Positions 1-7,944 of a stretch of DNA of 64,000 nucleotides are shown piece by piece. Below the pieces are notes generated by a model. That model had not been told where the DNA came from and did not search any database. It worked only from the letters and a program-made list of their open reading frames with translations. Both the position numbers and the translations under genes were made by a program. The stretch's first letter is position 1. The number at the start of each line of letters is the position of its first letter. Source of the DNA: Variovorax sp. V93 (GTDB lineage: Bacteria > Pseudomonadota > Gammaproteobacteria > Burkholderiales > Burkholderiaceae_C). The stretch spans positions 5,373,001 through 5,437,000 of the forward strand of contig NZ_AP028669.1 in assembly GCF_041154485.1 (NCBI RefSeq), written 5' to 3'.

Positions 1-64
1 CTGGATCGTGCAGCGGCTGGCCGAGCTGCTGGGCTGGCCCGGACCCGAGCTGGCCGCGGACTGA
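1..64 (+). CDS. C-terminal end of an unidentified protein (partial)
   Basis: One frame is open from base 2 to a TGA at 62-64 and encodes the last 20 residues of a protein whose body lies outside the window. The tail reads WIVQRLAELLGWPG and then an acidic-ended stretch. Codons are strongly GC3-biased, as in real genes here. It converges on the desaturase gene, whose stop lies 19 bp away. Nothing in so short a tail allows a functional call. Confidence 0.4.
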   Translation, partial: WIVQRLAELLGWPGPELAAD

Positions 65-83
65 AGCAGCGGCCGGGCGCCCG

Positions 84-1007
84 TCAGGCGGGCGCGGCGC
101 GCTTGAGCAGGCTCAGGTAGCCCGGCTGCACTTCCATGCGCGCGGTGGCGCCGCGCCGCTGCAGCAGGCGGTGCGCCTTCGGCAGGCTCCAGCAGGGCAG
201 GCTGGTGAACATGTGGTGCTCGCAGTGGTAGTTGACCCAGTAGGGCGCCACCAGCGCGCGCTCCAGCCAGCCGGCGTGCGTGGTGCGCGCCTGGCGCAGC
301 GGATCGGCCTCGTTCTGCGCCACCAGCGCATGCTCGGCGATGTTGCGCACACGGCTCACGAGCGGCAGCCAGGTGGCCATCGGCAGCAGCCACATCAGGA
401 GCCAGGCCCACCCATGCCCGGCCAGCGCGAAGGCCAGCAGGCCGAGGCCGTTGCCGGCGAGGAAGCGGCGGTCTTTCGCCAGCTCGCGCCCGAAGGCCTT
501 CAGCGCCGATTCGCCGGGTGCGCGGTGCCGGATGCCTTCGGCGATGTGGCCGAAGCGCTGCTTGTAGAAGGTCTGGCCGCTCAGGTCGCGCACGACCTTG
601 CGCCACATCGAACCACGCGTGATCGGGAAGGGCGCAGACAGCACCAGGTCCGGGTCTTCGGTCTGCTGCACGAAGCGGTGGTGCTGCAGGTGGTAGGGCC
701 GGTAGCCGCGCAGCGTGGAGGAGCACAGCCAGTAACCCACCCAGTCGTTGACCCTGCGGCTGCAGTGCAGGCCCGCATGCGCGGCATCGTGCATGAGGAT
801 GAAGAGCCCGAGCTGCCGCGCGCCGACGATCGGCACCATGAGCGGCACGGTCCACGGCCACACGATACCCGCGAGCATCGCGGCGCCGATGACGCCCCAG
901 CAGTGCGCCACCAGCCACAGGCCCTTCCATGACGAACGGGCGGTGAGCGACTGCCACTCCTCGGTGGTGAAGAAGTCCTCGGGTTGGGCGCGGGGGGCGA
1001 CGGCCAT
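84..1007 (-). CDS. Fatty acid desaturase family protein
   Basis: A 307-residue integral-membrane di-iron desaturase or hydroxylase. The three histidine clusters of the membrane desaturase family are visible: HDAAHAGLH at residues 73-81, HLQHH at 106-110 and YHCEHH at 260-265. Hydrophobic stretches lie at about 33-72 and 185-215, the usual four-helix arrangement around the di-iron site. Length is normal for the short (sterol/carotenoid/fatty-acid) branch. The substrate cannot be read from sequence; a fatty acyl chain, carotenoid or alkane are all possible. It stands alone, 86 bp downstream of the hydroxyproline regulator, with no strong Shine-Dalgarno before the chosen ATG. Confidence 0.85.
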   Translation of the reverse strand: MAVAPRAQPEDFFTTEEWQSLTARSSWKGLWLVAHCWGVIGAAMLAGIVWPWTVPLMVPIVGARQLGLFILMHDAAHAGLHCSRRVNDWVGYWLCSSTLRGYRPYHLQHHRFVQQTEDPDLVLSAPFPITRGSMWRKVVRDLSGQTFYKQRFGHIAEGIRHRAPGESALKAFGRELAKDRRFLAGNGLGLLAFALAGHGWAWLLMWLLPMATWLPLVSRVRNIAEHALVAQNEADPLRQARTTHAGWLERALVAPYWVNYHCEHHMFTSLPCWSLPKAHRLLQRRGATARMEVQPGYLSLLKRAAPA

Positions 1008-1093
1008 CGGGCCAGTATGCGCCGATGGCCCGGCCGCGGCACGCGGAATTCCCCGGGCTTGCCGCCTGGCGGACGCGCCCGCAAACCGGGACC

Positions 1094-1795
1094 TCAGTTG
1101 TCGATCACCTTGCGGGCGAACAGCTCGAGGTAGTCCATCAGGCGGTTGGCGCCCGCGACGGCCGCGGCCTCGTCGCCGGTTGCAATGCCCTGCGCGAGCT
1201 CGAGGTGCGCATTGGCGCCTTCCACGATCTCGCCTTCATGCTGGTAGGCATACCAGAAGCGGCGGCATTGCACGATGACCGGAATCACGGCCTTCACCGC
1301 CGAATCGTTATGGCTCGCCTGGTGGTTGACGAGGTCGAGCGCGCGGTCGGCCTGCATGTAGTCGTTCAGGTCGCCGCGATGGGCGGCCTTCACCATCAGC
1401 TCGGCACAGCGCACGATCTCCTTGCGCTGCAGCGCGGTGGCGCGGCGCGCCGAGCAGGCTGCAATCAGCCGTTCGAGCACGCGCCGGGTCTGGATCACGT
1501 CGAGGTGGTCGGCCAGGTCGATGGTCGACACCAGCAGGCCGCGGCGCGGCTGCTGCACGATGAGGCCGATGGACACCATGCGCATCAGCGCCTCGCGCAC
1601 CGGGGTGCGGCCCAGGCCGGTGCGCTCGGCGAGGTCGGCTTCGACGATCTGGCTGCCGGGCTCCAGCTGCAGCGTGGACAGCAGCGTCTCGATCGCGTCA
1701 TAGGCGAGGTCGGCAGCCCGTCGCTTGGGCTGGGGGCGGGGCACGGTCTTCGTGGCGGACATTGATTTCTTTTGCTGCAGCTGCTTCGGGCTCAT
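1094..1795 (-). CDS. GntR family (FCD-domain) transcriptional regulator
   Basis: A 233-residue regulator with an N-terminal winged helix (about residues 25-95, containing the typical GntR stretch GSQIVEADLAERTGLGRTPV) and an all-helical C-terminal FCD effector domain. FCD members bind carboxylate or amino-acid-like ligands. The ATG overlaps the stop of the upstream dehydrogenase subunit by 4 bp (ATGA), which favours this start over an internal ATG twelve codons in. Its place at the end of the hydroxyproline operon implies that it controls that operon, probably as an autoregulated repressor. The AT-rich palindrome ahead of the first gene (7556-7572) is the best candidate operator. That regulatory link is inference. 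Confidence 0.88.
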   Translation of the reverse strand: MSPKQLQQKKSMSATKTVPRPQPKRRAADLAYDAIETLLSTLQLEPGSQIVEADLAERTGLGRTPVREALMRMVSIGLIVQQPRRGLLVSTIDLADHLDVIQTRRVLERLIAACSARRATALQRKEIVRCAELMVKAAHRGDLNDYMQADRALDLVNHQASHNDSAVKAVIPVIVQCRRFWYAYQHEGEIVEGANAHLELAQGIATGDEAAAVAGANRLMDYLELFARKVIDN

Positions 1796-3084
1796 TGTCG
1801 GTCCACATCCTCATGGTCCGCGAGGCCGGCCAGCGTTGCGATGCGCGCCGGCGAGAGCGGCGGCCGCGGCGCGGGCGGCGTCCAGCCGAACAGGAACTGC
1901 GCCGCATCGCCGCACACGCGCCCCTGGCAGGCACCCATGCCGCAGCGGCGATGGAGCTTGGCGTCGGTCCAGCCGCTGCAATCCGCCAATGCGGAGAAGG
2001 GTACGTCTTCGCAGCGGCATACGAGGGTGCCGGGCTGCGGCATCTGCCTGATGGCGGGGCCGAGGGCGAAGCTTCGGTGCAGCCGCGCCGCAAAGGCATT
2101 CCAGCGGGCCCGCTCGGCTTCGTGCGGCTTCGCTGCGCGCTCGTTGCCGACCGCCGCATGGCCGGCGATGGTGCCCTGGACCAGCGCGCGCTCGCTGCCG
2201 CCGAAACCGGTGCATTCGCCGGCCGCGTAGATGCCGGGCAGGCTGGTGGCTTGCAGTGCATCGACGGCCAGCGCCTGGGCGCCACCGTCGGCAGTCGCGA
2301 GGGCGCAGCCCAGCATCCGGCCGAGCTGCGTGTTCGGTGTGAGGCCGAAGCCGCAGGCGACGCGCTCGCAGGCGATCTCCACCTCGCGGTCGCCCTGGAG
2401 AAGCCGGACCGACTCGACCTGCGCCCCGCCGTGCGCCGAAACGATGCGCGACGAGGTGCGGTACTGCCCATCGGCCAACGTCACCGCCTGTATCGCCTTG
2501 CCCGGCCAGCGCAGCAGGCTGGCGGCAAAGCCCGCGACCGCCGCGAACGACGCCTGCTCGGCAACGCGCACGACCTTGGCGCCCGCCGCGCGCACCGTCG
2601 CCGCGGCGGCGAGCAGCAGAGGCCCGCTGCCCGCGATCACGATGCGTTCGCCTTCGACCGGCAGGCCCGCCTTGATGAGCGCCTGCAATCCACCCGCGCC
2701 CGTGACGCCGGGCAGCGTCCAGCCCGGGAAGGGCAGCAGCAGCTCGCGCGCGCCGGTGCAGAGGATGAGTTTGTTCCACTGCATGCGCCAGCCGCGTTCG
2801 GCATCTTCGAGCAGCAGTTCGTTGCGCGCAGGCGCCGCGACGACGCGCGTGCCGCTGCACACGCGGATGTTGGAATGGCGTTCGAGTGCATCGCGCCAGG
2901 TGCGGGCAGCCACGGGCAGCGATGCACCGGGGCCGTCGCGCCAGATCTGCCCGCCGGGCGCGGGGTTGTCGTCGATCACGGCGATCGATGCGCCGCTCGG
3001 CGCGGCGGCCACCGCCGCGGCCATGCCGGCGGGGCCCGCGCCGACGATCAGCAGGTCGCAGTGCTCCAGCGCCATGGCCGTCAT
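1792..3084 (-). CDS. D-hydroxyproline dehydrogenase, FAD/BFD-type alpha subunit (HcnB/OoxA-like)
   Basis: A 430-residue NAD(P)/FAD-dependent oxidoreductase. An FAD-binding motif, LLIVGAGPAGMAAA, opens the protein; a second dinucleotide fold (IVIAGSGPLLLAAAA) lies mid-protein and the GIYAAGECTGFGG FAD motif near residue 300. The C-terminus carries the cysteine set of a BFD-like [2Fe-2S] domain: CRCEDV, then CGMGACQGRVC. This is the architecture of the large subunit of the HcnABC / opine oxidase / LhpBEF class. With the next two upstream genes it should form a membrane-linked dehydrogenase that oxidises cis-4-hydroxy-D-proline to pyrroline-4-hydroxy-2-carboxylate. Its start overlaps the stop of the 2Fe-2S subunit by 4 bp. 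Opine oxidase is the main alternative. Confidence 0.85.
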   Translation of the reverse strand: MTAMALEHCDLLIVGAGPAGMAAAVAAAPSGASIAVIDDNPAPGGQIWRDGPGASLPVAARTWRDALERHSNIRVCSGTRVVAAPARNELLLEDAERGWRMQWNKLILCTGARELLLPFPGWTLPGVTGAGGLQALIKAGLPVEGERIVIAGSGPLLLAAAATVRAAGAKVVRVAEQASFAAVAGFAASLLRWPGKAIQAVTLADGQYRTSSRIVSAHGGAQVESVRLLQGDREVEIACERVACGFGLTPNTQLGRMLGCALATADGGAQALAVDALQATSLPGIYAAGECTGFGGSERALVQGTIAGHAAVGNERAAKPHEAERARWNAFAARLHRSFALGPAIRQMPQPGTLVCRCEDVPFSALADCSGWTDAKLHRRCGMGACQGRVCGDAAQFLFGWTPPAPRPPLSPARIATLAGLADHEDVDRQ

Positions 3085-3329
3085 CCCGAGGTCTCCACGC
3101 GCATGCCTTCGGCGCAGACCGCCTGGCAGGCGAGCCTGCGCCGGCCGTCGATCAACACGCGGCATTCCTGGCACACGCCCATGCCGCAGAAAGGCGCGCG
3201 CGGCTGGCCCGTGACGGAGGTGCGCGCCACGCCCATGCCGCCGGCCACGCGCAGCGCCGCGGCGACCGAGCTGCCCGCCTTCACGCGGACGAGATGGCCG
3301 TCGATGTGCAGCAGGGTCTGGCCGCTCAC
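3081..3329 (-). CDS. (2Fe-2S)-binding small subunit of the D-hydroxyproline dehydrogenase (HcnA-like)
   Basis: An 82-residue plant-ferredoxin-like protein too small for most automatic length filters. The four iron ligands are visible as C48, C53, C56 and C68 (the motif reads FCGMGVCQEC, then LACQA). Translation starts at a GTG that overlaps the stop of the upstream flavoprotein (GTGA), and its own TGA overlaps the ATG of the downstream flavoprotein. The three subunits are therefore translationally coupled. It should carry electrons between the two flavin subunits. Its identity as a subunit is clear from context and cysteine spacing; the substrate of the complex is inferred from the neighbouring epimerase and deaminase. 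Confidence 0.87.
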   Translation of the reverse strand: MSGQTLLHIDGHLVRVKAGSSVAAALRVAGGMGVARTSVTGQPRAPFCGMGVCQECRVLIDGRRRLACQAVCAEGMRVETSG

Positions 3330-4456
3330 TGGTGCACCCTTGGCGCTGCGCTCATGCGCTCCTCCAGCAGGCCGCGCGGCGCATACGGCGCCGCGTCGAA
3401 TCCGGGCGCGGCGCCGGTCATCAGCGCCGCGAGCAGGTGCGCGCTGCCCGGCGCGGTGGTCACGCCCAGGCCTTCGTGGCCGACGGCAAGCCAGAGCTTC
3501 TCGCGCCAGGGGTGCTTGCCCAGCAGCGGCAACCCGTCGGGCGTCGCGGCGCGCAGGCCGGTCCACGAGCGGACCGCGTTGAGGTCCGCGAGCCCCGGCA
3601 GGTAGTCGAGCGCGCGCTGCAGCATGCGCGCGAGCATCGGCGCTTCGACCGCCGGATCGGTGGTGCCGAACTGGCGCGAGGAGCCGATCAGCAGCTGGCC
3701 CGTGGGCCGCGGCTGCACGTTGAAGGCGACCGAATCGCCGTCGCTGTGGTGCGCGCTGGTCACATAGCCGAGTTCGACGAGCTGGTGGTGCACCGTGCCT
3801 GGGTAGCGGTCGGTGATCAGCAGGTGGCCCTTCTTGGGGCGGATCGGGAGTTCGGGGCACAGCGTCGTCGCTTCGATGCCGTTGGCCAGCACGATCTGGG
3901 GCGCGGTGCGGCGGCTGCCGTCCGCGAGCTGCAGCGTGCCGTCGTCTTCGATGGCATCGACCTTCGCGTGCTCGACGCGGATCGAAGCGCCGCCCTGCGC
4001 GAGCAGCCAGCGCGCCGCGTTCGGCGCATAGAGGATGCCGTCGCCGGGCACTTCGAGCGCGCCTGCGAGGTCCTTGCGCAAGGCGGGCTCGGCGCGGGTC
4101 AGCGCGGGTGCATCGAGCAGGCGGCTGTCGATGCCGTGTGCATGCAGCCGCTGCTGCTTGCGCTCGGCCTCGGCCATTTCTTCTTCGTTGGCCGCGATCC
4201 AGAGCGTGCCGCAGGCGCTGTACGCGCAGTCCTCGCCCATGCGGGGCGCCAGGGCGCGCCATTGCGCCATCGAATGCCGGCTCAACGCAAGTTCGGCCGG
4301 GTTGTCGTCCATCACCACCAGGTGCCCCATGCCCGCGCCGGTGGCACCGCCGATGCGCGCATCGAGCACCAGCACCCGGCGGCCGGCCTGCGCCAGCGCA
4401 TGCGCGCAGGCGGCACCGACGATGCCGGCGCCGATGACGATCACATCCGTGTCCAT
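3326..4456 (-). CDS. FAD-dependent D-hydroxyproline dehydrogenase, DAO-type catalytic subunit (HcnC/OoxB-like)
   Basis: A 376-residue D-amino-acid-oxidase-fold flavoenzyme. The FAD motif VIVIGAGIVGAACA begins at residue 4, and the C-terminal part shows the DAO signature GLRAATPDGLPLLG and GHEGLGVTTAPGSA. In the HcnABC/LhpBEF family this subunit binds and oxidises the imino acid. It follows the epimerase by 11 bp and overlaps the 2Fe-2S gene, so all are expected on one transcript. An upstream in-frame ATG would overlap the epimerase gene; the MDTDVIVIGAG start is preferred because the FAD fold begins immediately. Sarcosine or glycine oxidase would be alternatives without this context. Confidence 0.86.
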   Translation of the reverse strand: MDTDVIVIGAGIVGAACAHALAQAGRRVLVLDARIGGATGAGMGHLVVMDDNPAELALSRHSMAQWRALAPRMGEDCAYSACGTLWIAANEEEMAEAERKQQRLHAHGIDSRLLDAPALTRAEPALRKDLAGALEVPGDGILYAPNAARWLLAQGGASIRVEHAKVDAIEDDGTLQLADGSRRTAPQIVLANGIEATTLCPELPIRPKKGHLLITDRYPGTVHHQLVELGYVTSAHHSDGDSVAFNVQPRPTGQLLIGSSRQFGTTDPAVEAPMLARMLQRALDYLPGLADLNAVRSWTGLRAATPDGLPLLGKHPWREKLWLAVGHEGLGVTTAPGSAHLLAALMTGAAPGFDAAPYAPRGLLEERMSAAPRVHQ

Positions 4457-4467
4457 GGCGGCCGGTG

Positions 4468-5403
4468 CTAGAGCCGGATTCCCCATCCGAAAGGATCGTT
4501 GTCGTCGATCAGGAGCGTGGCTTCGGCGCTGATGTGCGCGCGGCCACGCAGCGTCGGAATGACCCTGCCGTCTTCCAATGCGTAGCTGGCCTCGAAGCGG
4601 CTGCCGATCACGCTGGCCTGCGTCCACACCTCGCCCGGCGCGAGCTTGCCGTCGGCCGCGAGGCAGGCGATCTTGGCGCTGGTGCCGGTGCCGCAGGGCG
4701 AGCGGTCGTAGGCGTTGCCGGGGCAGAGCACGAAGTTGCGGCTGTCGGCGCCTTCGCTGTCGTTGGCGAAGAGTTCGATGTGGTCAATTTCCGCGCCCTC
4801 GGCGCCCGTGATGCCCTGCGCCGCGAGCGCGCGGCGCAGCGCGATGGTGTAGCCGGTCAGCGCGGCGAGGTTGTCGCTCGCCACGCGCTGGCCGTGTTCG
4901 CTCACCAGGAAGAACCAGTTGCCGCCCCAGGCGACGTCGCCGCGTACGGTGCCGTGGCCGGGCAGATCCACCGCCACCTGGTGCAGATGCCGGTAGGCCG
5001 GCACATTGCGCACGCTCACCGAACCATCGGCATGCAGCGTGGTCGTGACCGTGCCCACGGGCGTCTCGATGCGATGCTCGCCGACGCCGATGCGCCCCAT
5101 GTGCGCGAGGCTCACGACCAGGCCGATGGTGCCGTGGCCGCACATGCCGATGTAGCCGGCGTTGTTGAAGAAGATCACGCCGGCTGCGGCATCGGGCGAC
5201 ACCGGCTCGCACAGCAGCGCGCCGACCACCACGTCGCTGCCGCGTGGCTCGAGCACTGTTGCCGCGCGCCATTTGTCATGCCGCTCGGCCAGCAGCGCGC
5301 GGCGCTCGGCCATGCTGCCGCCGCCCAGATCGGGAAACCCGCCGATGACCAGGCGCGTGGGCTCGCCGCCCGTGTGCGAATCGATGATCTGGATGCGCTG
5401 CAT
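4468..5403 (-). CDS. 4-hydroxyproline 2-epimerase (proline racemase family)
   Basis: A 311-residue cofactor-independent epimerase that interconverts trans-4-hydroxy-L-proline and cis-4-hydroxy-D-proline, the first step of bacterial hydroxyproline breakdown. Both catalytic thiols of the family are present: C88 in MCGHGTIG and C237 in [13 protein letters not shown] Cys/Thr pair would indicate a trans-3-hydroxyproline dehydratase, so the Cys/Cys pair argues for racemase or epimerase activity. The substrate-loop start, [12 protein letters not shown], is also typical. Genes for the D-hydroxyproline dehydrogenase follow directly, and the deaminase lies two genes upstream. Proline racemase proper is the alternative, but context favours hydroxyproline. 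Confidence 0.9.
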   Translation of the reverse strand: MQRIQIIDSHTGGEPTRLVIGGFPDLGGGSMAERRALLAERHDKWRAATVLEPRGSDVVVGALLCEPVSPDAAAGVIFFNNAGYIGMCGHGTIGLVVSLAHMGRIGVGEHRIETPVGTVTTTLHADGSVSVRNVPAYRHLHQVAVDLPGHGTVRGDVAWGGNWFFLVSEHGQRVASDNLAALTGYTIALRRALAAQGITGAEGAEIDHIELFANDSEGADSRNFVLCPGNAYDRSPCGTGTSAKIACLAADGKLAPGEVWTQASVIGSRFEASYALEDGRVIPTLRGRAHISAEATLLIDDNDPFGWGIRL

Positions 5404-5417
5404 GCGGCGTCGTCCGT

Positions 5418-6560
5418 TCAGTAGCTGGCGATGGGCACCGGGGCCGCGTTCTTGAAGGTGAAGACGGTGATGGGCGCCTGCTTCATGTTGCCCTTGTCGT
5501 CGTAGCTGTAGGTGGCGGCCACGCCCTTGTAGGTGTCCTTGTAGAGCTGCGCGCCCACCTTGTCGGGGTCGATCGAGTTGGCCTTCTTCATCGACTCGCC
5601 GATGAAGAGCACCTGGTCGTAGTAGGAGGCGGCATACGCATCGGGGTCCGCGTTGAAGCGCTTCTTGAATTTCTCCTTGAAGGCCGGACCGGTCTGCGCC
5701 TTCTCGAGCATGGAGCCGCCCTGCGAGCAGAACACCAGGTCGTTGACCGCGTCGCCGCCGATCTTGCCGGTGGCGGGACTGCAGACGGTGTCGCCGCCCA
5801 GCAGCTTGCCGGGCACCGCGAGCTGCTTCATCTGCCGCGCCATGGGGGCGGCCTGCGGCGCATAGCCGCCGAAGAAGATGGCCTCGGGCGCCTTGGCCTT
5901 CATGTTGGTGAGGATGGCGGTGAAGTCCACGGCCTTGTCGGTGGTGAACTCCTGGCCGACCACCGTGAGGCCCTGCTTCTTCGCTTCCTTGGTGAACTCT
6001 TCCGCCAGGCCCTGGCCGAAGGCGGTGCGGTCGTCGATCACGCCGACCTTCTTCACCTTCAGCTCCTTGGCCGCATACACGGCCATGCTGGAGCCGATCT
6101 GGTTGTCGCTCGCGATGATGCGGTACAGGTTCTTGTAGCCGCCCTGCGTGACCTTCGGGTTGGTGCCCACGGTGGAGACCATGGTGCCGCCGTCGGCATA
6201 GATGCGCGAAGCCGGAATGGCCACGCCCGAGCAGTACGGGCCCATGACGTACTTGACGCCGTCGTCCACGAACTTCTGCGCCACGCTCACGCCGGTCTTG
6301 GCGTCGCACTGGTCGTCTTCGGACACCAGTTCGAACTTCAGCGTCTTGCCGCCGGCTGTGAGCTTCTTCGCGTTGAGCTCCTCGATGGCGAGGCGCACGC
6401 CGTTTTCATTGTCCTTGCCCGCGAAGGCATTGGGACCCGAGAGCGGCCCGCTGTGGCCGATCTTGACGACCTGCTCCTGCGCATTCGCCAGGCCAGGGAT
6501 GGCAAGTGCCACGAGGCCGACGACGCTGAGAAGTGGAACCATGCTTGCTTTTGTCTTCAT
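5418..6560 (-). CDS. Branched-chain amino-acid-type ABC transporter substrate-binding protein (LivK-like)
   Basis: A 380-residue periplasmic binding protein of the type I Leu/Ile/Val fold. A clear signal peptide (about residues 1-27, ending ANA before QEQ) is followed by [23 protein letters not shown], the usual opening of the LivK family. It lies between the DapA-like deaminase and the epimerase, so its ligand is probably hydroxyproline or a hydroxyproline-containing solute. No Liv permease or ATPase genes occur in the window, so the protein must work with components encoded elsewhere. The ligand assignment is inference. Confidence 0.88.
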   Translation of the reverse strand: MKTKASMVPLLSVVGLVALAIPGLANAQEQVVKIGHSGPLSGPNAFAGKDNENGVRLAIEELNAKKLTAGGKTLKFELVSEDDQCDAKTGVSVAQKFVDDGVKYVMGPYCSGVAIPASRIYADGGTMVSTVGTNPKVTQGGYKNLYRIIASDNQIGSSMAVYAAKELKVKKVGVIDDRTAFGQGLAEEFTKEAKKQGLTVVGQEFTTDKAVDFTAILTNMKAKAPEAIFFGGYAPQAAPMARQMKQLAVPGKLLGGDTVCSPATGKIGGDAVNDLVFCSQGGSMLEKAQTGPAFKEKFKKRFNADPDAYAASYYDQVLFIGESMKKANSIDPDKVGAQLYKDTYKGVAATYSYDDKGNMKQAPITVFTFKNAAPVPIASY

Positions 6561-6597
6561 GCTTCTTCCTGGGTTGGAACAATGAAAAGAGCGGTTA

Positions 6598-7512
6598 TTA
6601 CATGACCGACTGGTACTGCGCTGGCCGCGTGGCCAGCGCCTTCTTCACGATGGCCTCGATGGCCGCGCGCTCATTGCCGATGAGCGGCAGCCGCGGGCGT
6701 CGCATGTGCTCGCTGCCCACGCCCACCAGCACGTCGATGAGCTTGAGGTTCTGCACCAGCTTGGTCGACACGTCCAGGTGCAGCATCGGCGTCATCCACT
6801 GGTAGAGCTTCAGCGCCTCGGCGAACTTGCCCGCCTTCATCAGGTCGTACAGCGCCACCGTCTCGCGCGGGAAGGCGCAGCCCACGCCTGCCAGCAGGCC
6901 GTCGCAGCCCAGCGCCAGGCCTTCGTAGGCCAGGTCGTCCACGCCCAGGAACAGCTGGTAGCGATCGCCCACCGTGTTGCGCAGGTCCGTGATGCGGCGG
7001 ATGTCGTCCGAGCTTTCCTTGATGGCCGCGATCCATTCGCAGTCCGCGAGCTCCAGCATGTGCTCGGGCTTCAGGTCCACCCGGTAGGCCACCGGGTTGT
7101 TGTAGACCATGATGGGTTTTTGCGCCGAATTGGCGATGGTGCGCACATTGAGCATGGCCTCGCGCGCGTCGGCCACGTAGATCACCGAGGGCATCACCAT
7201 GAAGCCGGCCACGCCGAGCTTGTTGGCGCCGTCCACATAGCGCAGCGCCTCGCGCGTGCTGGTTTCCGACACATTGGCCAGCACCGGGATGCGGCCGTCG
7301 GCCGCTTCCAGCGCGATCTTCGCCACCTGCAGCTTCTCTTCGAGCGTGAGCGTGCTGGCTTCGCCCAGCGAGCCGCAGGTCACGAGGCCGTGGATGCCGT
7401 TGCGGATCTGGAAGTCGATATGCCGCGCGGTGCCTTCGGCATCGATGCTTTCGTCGGCGTGGAACTTGGTGGTGATGGCGGGAAAGATGCCTTGCCAGCG
7501 GGGTTGGGTCAC
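6598..7512 (-). CDS. Pyrroline-4-hydroxy-2-carboxylate deaminase-like protein (DapA / dihydrodipicolinate synthase family)
   Basis: A 304-residue class I aldolase-fold lyase. The Schiff-base lysine is K165 in AAIKESSDD, and the family tyrosine is Y137 in VYNNP. Length and the opening IFPAITTKF match the DapA/NanA superfamily. In hydroxyproline clusters this family member deaminates and dehydrates pyrroline-4-hydroxy-2-carboxylate to 2-oxoglutarate semialdehyde, which fits the epimerase and dehydrogenase genes downstream. It is the promoter-proximal gene; the operator-like AT-rich palindrome lies about 45-60 bp upstream. The last enzyme of the route, 2-oxoglutarate-semialdehyde dehydrogenase, is not in the window. 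A true dihydrodipicolinate synthase is unlikely in this setting. Confidence 0.85.
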   Translation of the reverse strand: MTQPRWQGIFPAITTKFHADESIDAEGTARHIDFQIRNGIHGLVTCGSLGEASTLTLEEKLQVAKIALEAADGRIPVLANVSETSTREALRYVDGANKLGVAGFMVMPSVIYVADAREAMLNVRTIANSAQKPIMVYNNPVAYRVDLKPEHMLELADCEWIAAIKESSDDIRRITDLRNTVGDRYQLFLGVDDLAYEGLALGCDGLLAGVGCAFPRETVALYDLMKAGKFAEALKLYQWMTPMLHLDVSTKLVQNLKLIDVLVGVGSEHMRRPRLPLIGNERAAIEAIVKKALATRPAQYQSVM

Positions 7513-7555
7513 GTGAGCGCTCCTGGATGTGCGGTGGGGAAGGGTCCTACTTTAA

Positions 7556-7572
7556 ATATATTAATGATATAT
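7556..7572. promoter_or_regulatory. AT-rich inverted repeat, candidate operator of the hydroxyproline operon
   Basis: ATATAT, a 5-bp spacer, then ATATAT form a 17-bp dyad; the second arm lies in an 8-bp palindrome GATATATC (7566-7573). It stands 44-60 bp upstream of the deaminase start in an otherwise GC-rich region. Size and position suit a GntR(FCD) dimer site overlapping the promoter. Assignment to the regulator at 1094-1795 is inference. Confidence 0.5.
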
Positions 7573-7680
7573 CGTCAAGATATGTGTAGGGGACGCGCTC
7601 TTTCGGAGTTAGGGGCTTCTGTGATATCGGGGCACAGACGGGACCTTCGGGGCGCGATCACGCCGACGGGGTACCTTGCT

Positions 7681-7865
7681 CCGCGAATGTCCCCCGGCCT
7701 GCGGCCTCCTCCTTTATTTCGCTGCGCAAGGCACCCCATCAGCGTGCTCGTGTTCAGAGCACGGGTTGATCAGCCGCGAACCAACAGCGTGCCCTGTGCA
7801 CAGGGCATCGGGTGCTCCCCGCAGCGAAATCAAGGAGGAGGCCGCAGGCCGGGGGACATTCGCGG
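7681..7865. repeat. Long inverted repeat (46-bp arms, 93-bp loop)
   Basis: Arm 7681-7726 and arm 7820-7865 are reverse complements at 45 of 46 positions. The symmetry continues imperfectly outward (GTACC motifs at about 7670 and 7872) and inward (GCACCCC facing GGGTGC). The loop holds a perfect 16-bp palindrome, GCCCTGTGCACAGGGC, at 7791-7806. No transposase or open frame is associated. It may be a REP/BIME-like or MITE-like element, or an extensive RNA hairpin between the two operons. No second copy occurs in the window, so dispersal cannot be shown here. Confidence 0.85.
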
Positions 7866-7891
7866 AGGGGAGTACCCGGTGGCCTGTGCAC

Positions 7892-7936
7892 GCGCCCCGA
7901 ACAACAGCGCCCCGAACAAGAGCGCCAAGAACAACA
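7892..7936. repeat. Triple 15-bp tandem repeat
   Basis: Three head-to-tail 15-bp units beginning GCGCC and ending GAACAACA or GAACAAGA; units 1 and 2 differ at one base and unit 3 adds two changes. The array ends 8 bp before the stop of the Bug-receptor gene, so it lies in the 3' trailer of the long operon. Confidence 0.8.
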
Positions 7937-7944
7937 GCACAAGA

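Larger units (their letters stand above)
7513..7944. other. 432-bp non-coding interval between two catabolic clusters
   Basis: This is the longest gene-free stretch in the window. Its first 75 bp form the promoter region of the hydroxyproline operon, including an AT-rich patch very unlike the local GC content. The rest is occupied by a long inverted repeat, a perfect 16-bp palindrome at 7791-7806, a small hairpin (arms GTGCTC 7744-7749 and GAGCAC 7757-7762) and a triple 15-bp tandem repeat. Short open frames exist but show no recognisable protein. Confidence 0.7.

Noticed and set aside
7892..7936. CRISPR-like repeat array
   Set aside because: Three contiguous 15-bp units without spacers; no cas genes in the window.
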